Positions 1-5,789 of a DNA stretch of 22,238 nt are shown here, piece after piece (the stretch's first letter is position 1; each line of letters starts with the position of its first letter). Source of the DNA: Saccharothrix sp. NRRL B-16348. Its GTDB lineage: Bacteria > Actinomycetota > Actinomycetes > Mycobacteriales > Pseudonocardiaceae. The stretch is taken from the NCBI RefSeq assembly GCF_001280085.1, contig NZ_LGED01000279.1, positions 1-22,238 on the forward strand, in the 5' to 3' direction. The notes under the pieces are model-generated. The model was not told the origin of the DNA. It searched no databases and was given only the letters and a program-made list of their open reading frames with translations. Position numbers and translations under genes: made by a program.

Positions 1-19
1 GGCCCCGCCGCACCACGGC

Positions 20-703
20 TCAGTTGCCGCGACCCCGGTCGTCCAGCACGAGCGGGGCGCGGCCCTCGACGGTGTAGCGGACGTGGGTGACGCCCGGGGT
101 GTGCAGGACGCGGGTCGGCGTCAGCTCGATGCCTTCCTTGAGCCCGAGGCCGAGGTCGGCGTCGAGCAGGCGGAGGCCGTCACCGAGCACGACCGGCACG
201 ATGTGCAGTTCCAGCTCGTCCAGCAGGCCGGCGGCCAGGACCTGGCGGACCAGCGTGCCGCCCCCGGCGACCGCGACGTCCTTGCCACCGGCCGCGGCCT
301 TCGCCTGCGCCACCGCGCTCTCGACGCCGCCGGTGACGTAGGTGAAGCTCGTGCCGCCCTTGCGCTCCAGGGTCTGGCGCGGCCGGTGGGTCACCACGAA
401 GACCGGCGCGCGGAACGGCGGCTCCTCGCCCCACGGCACCTCGCCGCCGTCTGCCATCCGCCGGCCCATCACGTACGCGCCCGCGGCCTCGAAATTCTCC
501 TTGATGATGTCGGAGTTGACGTCCTGCTCGCCGCCCGCGAAGCCCTGCCGCTCCCGCCACGCCATCGCGCTGATCGCCCAGCGCGTGACGCGGAAGAACG
601 CCGCGGCCTCCGCGGACTCCAGCCAGTCGCCGCCGCCCTCGTGGCGCGGGCCGGCGTAGAAACCGTCGAGGGACACCGACAGCTGCGCGGTCACCTTGGT
701 CAT
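20..703 (-). CDS. Dihydrofolate reductase-like (RibD C-terminal domain) protein
   Basis: A 227-residue cytoplasmic protein with the fold signature of the DHFR/RibD C-terminal family. It opens with a strand followed by SLDGFYAGP, has a VMGRRMADGG segment in the usual VxGRxT position (near residue 78), then VFVVTHRPR, and a glycine-rich AVAGGGTLVRQ stretch followed by LLDELELHIVPVVLGDG, the typical NADPH-binding and C-terminal elements. Family members are NADPH-dependent reductases, but the substrate of these stand-alone actinobacterial copies is usually unknown, so I do not assign folate metabolism. The ATG at 701-703 has a strong GGAGGAAGGA ribosome binding site just upstream. It lies 72 bases after the sigma factor stop on the same strand and is probably the last gene of that operon. 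Family confidence is high; the reaction is unknown. Confidence 0.88.
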   Translation of the reverse strand: MTKVTAQLSVSLDGFYAGPRHEGGGDWLESAEAAAFFRVTRWAISAMAWRERQGFAGGEQDVNSDIIKENFEAAGAYVMGRRMADGGEVPWGEEPPFRAPVFVVTHRPRQTLERKGGTSFTYVTGGVESAVAQAKAAAGGKDVAVAGGGTLVRQVLAAGLLDELELHIVPVVLGDGLRLLDADLGLGLKEGIELTPTRVLHTPGVTHVRYTVEGRAPLVLDDRGRGN

Positions 704-775
704 GGCTGCGTTCCTTCCTCCCGGCGACGCCCGGCGGGGTCGCTCGGGAGGGGATCGGAGCCGGCGACGCGAGTT

Positions 776-2020
776 CTACGTCGACCCGGAAGTTTTTTCG
801 GCGGCGGCGCAGCGGGCCGCCCGCCGGAGGAGGAACCGCTGTTCGGGGACGTTGCCGGCCAGCCGTGCGGCCTGCCGGAACGTCTCGCTCGCCGCGTCGG
901 GGTCACCGGCCCGTTCGAGCAGGTGCGCCCGCACGGCGAGCAGCCGGTGGTTGCCGGCCAGGACCCCGCGCTCCAGCTCGGCGACGACGTCCAGGGCGGC
1001 ACGGGGACCGCGCACCTCGCCCAGGGCCACGGCCCGGTTCAGGGCGGTGACCGAGCTGGGCGCCAGGCGTTGCAGCACGTCGTACAGCGCGAGGACCTGC
1101 GGCCAGTCGGTGTCCTCCGCCGTGGCCGCCTCGCTGTGCACGGCCGCGATCGCCGCCTGCACCTGGTACGGGCCGACGGGGTGGGCGGCCAGGCTGCGGG
1201 TCACCAGGTCGGCGCCCTCGGCGATCGCCGCGCGGTCCCAGCGCGACCGGTCCTGCTCGGCCAGCGGGACCAGGTCGCCGTCCGGGCCGGTGCGCGCCGC
1301 GCCGCGGGCCTCGGTCAGCAGCATCAACGCCAGCAGGCCGGCCGTCTCACCGGAGTCGGGCAGCCGGTCGTGCAGCTCACGGGTCAGCCGGATCGCCTGC
1401 CCGGTCAGGTCGGGACGGCGCAGCCGGGTGCCGGCGCTGGCGCTGTAGCCCTCGTTGAACAGCAGGTAGAGCACGTGCAGCACGACCGCGAGCGCCCGTT
1501 CACGGTCGGCGGGCAGCTCGAACCGGGCGCCCGCCTCCAGCAGCCGCTGCTTGGCGCGGGAGATCCGCTGGCCCATCGTCTTGTCCGGCACCAGGAACGC
1601 GGCGGCGATCTCGGCGGTGGTCAGCCCGGCCACGGCCCGCAGGGTGAGCGCCATCTGGGACGGCGCGGTCAGCGCGGGGTGGCAGCACAGGAACAGCAGC
1701 TCCAGCAGGTCGTCGCGCGCGGGCTCGGCGTCCGGCGGCGGCGCGAGCAGCGCGTCGCGCGGCACGGCGTCGAACAGCGCCCGCTCCCGGCGTTCCCGCG
1801 CGGCGTCGGCACGCACCAGGTCCACGTAACGGCGTGCGGCGACCGTGGTGAGCCAGCCGAGGGGGTGTTCGGGGACGCCGTCGCGCGACCACGTGTCGGC
1901 AGCGTTGATCAGCGCCTCCTGCACGGCGTCCTCGCACCGGGCGAAGTCGCCGTGCCTGCGCACGAGGATGCCGAGCACCTGCGGCGTCAGCGTGCGCAGG
2001 ACGTGCTCGACGGCGGTCAA
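776..2020 (-). CDS. ECF RNA polymerase sigma factor with long C-terminal extension (ECF42-like)
   Basis: An extracytoplasmic-function sigma factor of about 414 residues, roughly twice the length of a simple ECF. The N-terminal part carries sigma region 2 (FARCEDAVQEALINAADTW, then GWLTTVAARRYVDLVR). Region 4 follows (LTLRAVAGLTTAEIAAAFLV, then MGQRISRAKQRL). The remaining roughly 250 residues contain the DRSRWDR motif and helical TPR-like repeats near the end, as in the ECF42 group, where the extension replaces an anti-sigma factor. ECF42 genes typically sit beside DGPF/YciI genes, as here. I prefer the TTG at 2018-2020, because it overlaps the stop of the upstream yciI-like gene in a TTGA arrangement that implies translational coupling. 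An ATG at 2053 would add 11 arginine-rich residues inside the upstream gene. No anti-sigma gene is visible nearby. Confidence 0.9.
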   Translation of the reverse strand: MTAVEHVLRTLTPQVLGILVRRHGDFARCEDAVQEALINAADTWSRDGVPEHPLGWLTTVAARRYVDLVRADAARERRERALFDAVPRDALLAPPPDAEPARDDLLELLFLCCHPALTAPSQMALTLRAVAGLTTAEIAAAFLVPDKTMGQRISRAKQRLLEAGARFELPADRERALAVVLHVLYLLFNEGYSASAGTRLRRPDLTGQAIRLTRELHDRLPDSGETAGLLALMLLTEARGAARTGPDGDLVPLAEQDRSRWDRAAIAEGADLVTRSLAAHPVGPYQVQAAIAAVHSEAATAEDTDWPQVLALYDVLQRLAPSSVTALNRAVALGEVRGPRAALDVVAELERGVLAGNHRLLAVRAHLLERAGDPDAASETFRQAARLAGNVPEQRFLLRRAARCAAAEKTSGST

Positions 2021-2388
2021 AGGTCGTCGCCGCCGTGCCGCATGAGGGGCCACACCTCGAGACCGCCGCCCAGGCCGCGGCTGTAGCGCAGGGCCGGGTA
2101 GGACCGGGCGATCTCCATCGCCCGCTCCTCGCTGTCGACGTCGACCACGAAGTACGAGCCGACGTACTCCTTGGCCTCCAGGTACGGCCCGTCGGTGACC
2201 ACGGGCGCGTCACCGACCACGCGCACCGACCGCGGGCGGGACACCAGGCCCTGCGAGTCGACCAGCTCGCCGGACTCCCGCAGGTCCGCGTTGAACGCGT
2301 CCACGTCGGCGACCAGCTTCGCGAACTCCTCCGCGTCCACGCTGTTCCACACCTGCTCGTTGCCGTAGATCAGCATCAGGTACTTCAC
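2017..2388 (-). CDS. YciI/DGPF-domain protein
   Basis: A 123-residue protein starting KYLMLIYGN and carrying TDGPYLEAKEYVGSYFVVDV, the DGPF-type motif (residues 66-69 read DGPY rather than DGPF). This is the YciI-related dimeric alpha-beta barrel family. Such proteins are the standard genomic partner of ECF42 sigma factors and are often their targets; their biochemical activity is mostly unknown. The start is GTG at 2386-2388, with a GGGAGG ribosome binding site seven bases upstream (2397-2402 on the plus strand as CCTCCC). Its stop overlaps the sigma factor start, so the two proteins are likely made together. I could not find a convincing ECF42-type promoter in the upstream 170 bases. Confidence 0.93.
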   Translation of the reverse strand: MKYLMLIYGNEQVWNSVDAEEFAKLVADVDAFNADLRESGELVDSQGLVSRPRSVRVVGDAPVVTDGPYLEAKEYVGSYFVVDVDSEERAMEIARSYPALRYSRGLGGGLEVWPLMRHGGDDL

Positions 2389-2483
2389 GGTGTGGCCTCC
2401 CGCGGTCGGAGTTCGGACGCCCGAATTCTGCCCCGGAGCCGTCCGGGTGTGCTCCCTGGTCGCACGCGCGGGTCGCCGAGCTT

Positions 2484-2501
2484 CCGAAACTTCTCCGAAA
2501 C
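2484..2501. repeat. Tandem CCGAAAC half-sites, possible operator
   Basis: CCGAAAC occurs at 2484-2490 and again at 2495-2501, exactly 11 bases apart, in the divergent intergenic region between the yciI-like gene and the LacI-type sensor gene. The spacing equals one helical turn, which fits two protein subunits on one DNA face. On the minus strand it reads as two GTTTCGG units. No binding protein is known; regulatory function is inferred. Confidence 0.35.
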
Positions 2502-2558
2502 CTCTAGTGTTCGGCGACGCTCTTCGGTAGGCGACTTCGTCGCTGGGCAGGTGAATCG

Positions 2559-3518
2559 TTGCAGTTCAGAGCGGCGATTGTCTTTCGCGAAATTCTCGAT
2601 ACTGTCGGTGGCGTGAGTCTGTTGAGGTCGCGCACCTGCTACGTGAGCCGGGTGAGGCCGATCCGGTGGCGTGAGCTGTCGGCGGAGCGTCCACACCCCG
2701 TCGCGCCGCTGGTGGAGCTGGTCTTCCCCGCCCTGAACAGCGCGTGGGCCATGGAGGTGATGCGGGGCGTCGTCGACTCCGGGCTGGACGTGGTGCTGTC
2801 CTCGGCGGTCGGCCGCGGCACGTCGTGGGCCGTCGACGTGGTCGAGGCGCGGCGCGCCGGCGTGCTGCTGGTGACGTGCCCGATCAGCGTGGCCGAGGAA
2901 CGGGTGTTCGCGCGCGCCGGCGTGCCGCTGGTGCACATCGACCCGGTCGACGCGGCCGCGCCGGACCTGTTGAGCGTCGCCGCCGCCAACCGGGCGGGCG
3001 GTGTCACGGCGGTGAAGCACCTGCTGTCGCTCGGGCACCGGCGGATCGGTGTCGTCGGCGGCCCGCGCGACGTGCTGTGCAGCCGTGCCCGCGTCGACGG
3101 CTACCGCTTCGCCCTCGAACGCGCCGGCATCGCCGTCGACCCCGCCTACGTGCGGCACGCCGACTTCACCCGCGAGGGCGGCCGACGGGAGGCGGACGAC
3201 CTGCTGCGCCTGCCCGACCGCCCGACCGCGATCTTCGCGGCCAACGACGAGCAGGCCCTCGGCGTGGTCGAAGCCGCCCGCGCCGCGGGCCTGACGGTGC
3301 CCGCCGACCTGAGCGTCGTCGGCTTCGACGACCTCCCCGCCGCCCACCGCTGCACCCCATCCCTGACCACCGTCCGCCAACCACTGGCCGCGATGGGCCG
3401 GCAAGCGGGCCGGATGCTGGCCGACCTGATCGCCGGCCACCCACCCGCTGCCGACCGGGTCGAACTGCCCACCCACCTGGTCGTCCGCGACTCGACCGCC
3501 CCGCCAACCCCCTGGTGA
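2559..3518 (+). CDS. LacI/GalR-type ligand-binding domain protein lacking the HTH
   Basis: The first clearly conserved stretch, LVELVFPALNSAWAMEVMRGV, is the start of a LacI-family periplasmic-binding-like domain. It continues with RRIGVVGGPRD, the dimer-face segment with SRARVDGYRFALE, AIFAANDEQALGVVEAAR, DLSVVGFDDLPAA, TPSLTTVRQPL and a closing THLVVRDST. All are hallmarks of LacI regulators that bind sugars or related ligands. Missing is the N-terminal helix-turn-helix plus hinge (about 60 residues) that normally precedes it. The coding frame upstream shows no TIxDVAxxAGVS motif in any forward frame. The start is uncertain: TTG at 2559, GTG at 2613 and GTG at 2643 are in frame, and 2613 (GTG) is plausible. 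It may be a decayed regulator or a sensor domain acting without DNA binding. It is not obviously operonic with a neighbour. Confidence 0.75.
   Translation: MQFRAAIVFREILDTVGGVSLLRSRTCYVSRVRPIRWRELSAERPHPVAPLVELVFPALNSAWAMEVMRGVVDSGLDVVLSSAVGRGTSWAVDVVEARRAGVLLVTCPISVAEERVFARAGVPLVHIDPVDAAAPDLLSVAAANRAGGVTAVKHLLSLGHRRIGVVGGPRDVLCSRARVDGYRFALERAGIAVDPAYVRHADFTREGGRREADDLLRLPDRPTAIFAANDEQALGVVEAARAAGLTVPADLSVVGFDDLPAAHRCTPSLTTVRQPLAAMGRQAGRMLADLIAGHPPAADRVELPTHLVVRDSTAPPTPW
2583..2592. promoter_or_regulatory. Palindrome TTTCGCGAAA, possible operator
   Basis: A perfect 10-bp palindrome in a locally AT-richer stretch, directly before the more plausible GTG starts of the LacI-type sensor gene. LacI-family proteins bind short palindromes with a central CG, so this could be an old operator site. 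If translation starts at the TTG at 2559 the site lies inside the coding region. Function is inferred only from symmetry and position. Confidence 0.3.
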
Positions 3519-3552
3519 CGGGGCGTCGCCGCGTCAGCCGGTCGGCGTCACC
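3514..3552. terminator. Possible weak bidirectional terminator between convergent genes
   Basis: GGTGACG at 3514-3520 and CGTCACC at 3546-3552 are perfect inverted repeats around a 25-base loop. They span the stop codons of two convergent genes. An alternative shorter pairing (TGACG with CGTCA) uses the same left arm. There is no U-tract, as is usual in actinomycetes, so this is a low-confidence call. Confidence 0.3.
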
Positions 3553-4673
3553 ACGGGCGTCGTGGTCACGGTCGTCGTCGGCGCGAGCGACGGGGTGCCG
3601 GTTGCCTGTGGCTGGGCGGTGGTGCTGGTGATGGGGGCGGTGGTGGTGGTGGTGGGGACGGTCGGCATCACGACGGTGAAGGGGACGCCCGGCTCTTCGT
3701 GGCAGCCCTGCTCGTCGTGGACGACTTTGGGGCGCGGGAAGCGGTTGTCGCTGCGGCTGTCGCCGTCGCAGCCGTACCACGGCGCGTTGAGCGGGCGGCC
3801 CTCCTCGTCGTAGAGGTGGACGTCGGTCAGCGGTTTGCCGTCCTTGTCGAACACGTAGATGTTGTCGTGGGTCTGCGGCGCCGGGTTGTAGGAGACCGGC
3901 GAGCTGCTGACCGGGTAGCCGTCGTACCGGTTCGCCAGCGTGCCGAGGATCACCAGCAGGACGCCCAGGGCGAACCCGGTCGCGGGCAGGCTGATCCACA
4001 GCCACCGGCGGTCGGTCTTCGCCTTCGGGCCGGCGAGCAACGACACCGCCGCCAGCGCCAGCGCCACCAGGAACATGAGGTCCGGCCGGTACACCAGCAC
4101 GCCGCCCGCGCCGATGAGCAACGCGCGACCGATCCACCACAGCGGCTGGAAGGGTCGCAGCGACGCGAACGCCTTGCCGATGTCCGACTTCTCGACCCGC
4201 GCCAGCGCGTCCTTGATGGCGACGGTCTCCGACAGCTTCGCGATCTCCGCCATCAGGCCGTTGTGCCGGAACACCAGCACGGTGGCCGCCGCGGCGCAGA
4301 GGGCGGTGAGGAAGGCGGCCTCCTCCATGTCGCCGCGCGTGATGGCGAAGCCGAACGCCATGACCGTGGCCGCCAGCATGCTCCAGAGCGCGAACCTGGC
4401 CAGGATCGTCGGCCGGTCGCCCGTCGCGGTGGGCGACGTGGGGGAGGGGTACCCGGCCGCGACGCGCAGTTCCTCGGCGTACGCGCGCGGCGTGCCGAGG
4501 CGGTCGATCAGGGCGGCCGCCGAGAACTCGTCGCCCATCTCGTCGGCGACCTCGACCACGTGCGCGCCCGCGTCGTCCATGATCTCGGCGACCTCGGCGG
4601 CGGGCAGGTCGGACAGCGCGTCGCGCATGGCGTCCAGGTAGTGCTTGACCTCGGTGTTCGTCTGCGTGCTCAT
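3534..4673 (-). CDS. HAAS-domain membrane protein with Thr/Pro-rich tail
   Basis: A 379-residue integral membrane protein. Residues 1-75 form a HAAS-type (DUF1700-related) domain (VKHYLDAMRDALSDLPAAE, AALIDRLGTPRAYAEELR), a cytoplasmic module typically encoded beside PadR regulators. About four to five membrane segments follow, near 93-112, 118-135, 178-214 and 224-247. The rest appears to lie outside the membrane. It includes NIYVFDKDGKPLTDVHLYDEE, cysteines 302 and 324 that could form a disulfide, and a low-complexity threonine/proline tail from about residue 335 that could span cell wall. The ATG overlaps the padR-like stop as ATGA, so translation is coupled. The role is probably a target or partner of the PadR protein in envelope physiology; the biochemical function is unknown. 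Confidence 0.82.
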   Translation of the reverse strand: MSTQTNTEVKHYLDAMRDALSDLPAAEVAEIMDDAGAHVVEVADEMGDEFSAAALIDRLGTPRAYAEELRVAAGYPSPTSPTATGDRPTILARFALWSMLAATVMAFGFAITRGDMEEAAFLTALCAAAATVLVFRHNGLMAEIAKLSETVAIKDALARVEKSDIGKAFASLRPFQPLWWIGRALLIGAGGVLVYRPDLMFLVALALAAVSLLAGPKAKTDRRWLWISLPATGFALGVLLVILGTLANRYDGYPVSSSPVSYNPAPQTHDNIYVFDKDGKPLTDVHLYDEEGRPLNAPWYGCDGDSRSDNRFPRPKVVHDEQGCHEEPGVPFTVVMPTVPTTTTTAPITSTTAQPQATGTPSLAPTTTVTTTPVVTPTG

Positions 4674-4993
4674 GCACCCTCCCCCAACAGGTCGTCCAAC
4701 GTCCGCGCGAACGACTTCCAGGTCTTGCCGGATTCGAGCAGCCGTTCACGGCCCGGCTCGTTGAGGCTGTAGTACTTGCGGTGCGGGCCCTCTTCGCTCG
4801 GCACGACGTACGACGTGAGCAGTCCGGCGTGGTAGAGCCGGCGCAGGGTGCCGTAGACCGACGCGTCGCCGACGCCGTCCAACCCGCCCTGGCGCAGTCT
4901 GCGCAGCACGTCGTAGCCGTACCCGTCCTCCTTGCGCAGCACGGCAAGGACGGCGAGGTCCAGCACCCCCTTGAGCAGCTGGCTGGTGTCCAT
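4670..4993 (-). CDS. PadR-family transcriptional regulator
   Basis: A 107-residue winged-helix protein of the short PadR class. It reads QLLKGVLDLAVLAVLRKEDGYGYDVLRRL, then DASVYGTLRRLYHAGLL and the wing HRKYYSLNEPGRERL, all standard PadR landmarks. PadR proteins are usually repressors that autoregulate and control an adjacent membrane-protein gene. Here the neighbour is the HAAS protein, whose start overlaps this stop by four bases. The ATG at 4991-4993 is preceded by a good GGGGAGAAG ribosome binding site. A 23-bp inverted repeat sits 30-52 bases upstream and is the likely autoregulatory operator. It shares an 84-base divergent promoter region with the gene starting at 5078. Confidence 0.95.
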   Translation of the reverse strand: MDTSQLLKGVLDLAVLAVLRKEDGYGYDVLRRLRQGGLDGVGDASVYGTLRRLYHAGLLTSYVVPSEEGPHRKYYSLNEPGRERLLESGKTWKSFARTLDDLLGEGA

Positions 4994-5022
4994 GCGCTTC
5001 TCCCCGGTGGTGTGCGATGAAG

Positions 5023-5045
5023 GGTACTACGGAATGCGGAGTACC
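5023..5045. promoter_or_regulatory. Inverted-repeat operator candidate for the PadR regulator
   Basis: GGTACT (5023-5028) and AGTACC (5040-5045) are perfect inverted arms separated by 11 bases. Extending inward, eight of nine positions are symmetric (GGTACTACG against CGGAGTACC). A 23-bp dyad upstream of a PadR gene fits an autoregulatory site. It lies between divergent starts at 4993 and 5078, so it may also control the plus-strand gene. Binding is inferred. Confidence 0.6.
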
Positions 5046-5077
5046 GCGTACGAGGGGGTAGTGCGAGGATCGCGCCC

Positions 5078-5752
5078 GTGGAGTTCGTGGGAGATCCGTC
5101 GTGGGTGTGGGGGCTGGTGTCGTCCGACGACGCCGTCCGCCGGCAGGCCCTGGCCCGGCACCAGGCGTCGATCAAGGCGGCGGCGGAGGCCCTGCGCTGG
5201 TCGAACGACGTGTGGGCGCGCGCCGGGACGCCCGCGCCGAGCGAGCCGCACCTGGCCGCCGAGATGGACCAGGCCCGCGCCGCCTTCCGGCACCACTACG
5301 GGCAGACGATCATGGAGCTCACCGCGCCGGTGTGGGGCGACGACCGGGAACTGCGGGACCGGCACGCGCCGTTCGTGCTGCTCTACCTGGACTGGGAGGG
5401 GCGCTACCCGGACGACTGGGGCGCGCCGGCCTCACGCCTGTGGTCGGCCTGGGGCCGCAAAGCGGTGTTGCTGCGCGCGCTGGACAAGCGCGGCGTGCCG
5501 GAGGCCATCCGGCCGGGCATGACGGACCTGGTCGCCGACGTGGTCCGCCGCCGCTACCGCTGCAAGGACTGGCTGTACGCGCGGCTGGTCCGGCACATCG
5601 CCGACGACCGGTTCGACGAGCGGATGCGGGCCCTGCTGGTGGACGACGACCCGGACGTGCGGCTGCGCGCCGAGTTCCTGCTGCACGTGGCCGCGCACCC
5701 GAAGCCGTACGTGCGCCAGACCACGTGGGGCCGGTGGCTCGCCGCGCGCTGA
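5078..5752 (+). CDS. Hypothetical protein, 224 residues
   Basis: I do not recognise a named family. The protein is soluble and rich in tryptophan, arginine and aspartate, with no signal peptide or membrane segment. The C-terminal part (RMRALLVDDDPDVRLRAEFL) resembles a HEAT-like helical repeat, which would suggest a binding scaffold; this is a weak resemblance. The start is GTG at 5078, with the first residues MEFVGDPSWVWGLVSSDDAV. The in-frame coding signal (G/C-ending codons) is good throughout. It diverges from the padR-like gene and ends exactly at a strong terminator, so it is probably transcribed alone. Confidence 0.75.
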   Translation: MEFVGDPSWVWGLVSSDDAVRRQALARHQASIKAAAEALRWSNDVWARAGTPAPSEPHLAAEMDQARAAFRHHYGQTIMELTAPVWGDDRELRDRHAPFVLLYLDWEGRYPDDWGAPASRLWSAWGRKAVLLRALDKRGVPEAIRPGMTDLVADVVRRRYRCKDWLYARLVRHIADDRFDERMRALLVDDDPDVRLRAEFLLHVAAHPKPYVRQTTWGRWLAAR

Positions 5753-5781
5753 CCGGGGCCGTCCTCCCGGACGGCCCCGGT
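5752..5781. terminator. Bidirectional hairpin terminator
   Basis: ACCGGGGCCGT (5752-5762) pairs perfectly with ACGGCCCCGGT (5771-5781) across an 8-base loop, giving an 11-bp GC-rich stem. It fills the 37-base gap between the stops of two convergent genes, so it can terminate both. The absence of a U-tract is normal for actinomycete terminators. Confidence 0.8.
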
Positions 5782-5789
5782 GAATCCGT

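Noticed and set aside
83..2086. A 667-codon plus-strand open frame
   Set aside because: It is antisense to the DHFR-like and sigma genes, has no family motifs and is biased in arginine, glutamine and alanine, as expected from the opposite strand of GC-rich genes.
2385..2640. Minus-strand frame containing EKFRKLGDPRVRPG upstream of the yciI-like gene
   Set aside because: Briefly looks protein-like but has no good start, belongs to a long antisense frame through the LacI-type gene and overlaps the promoter region.
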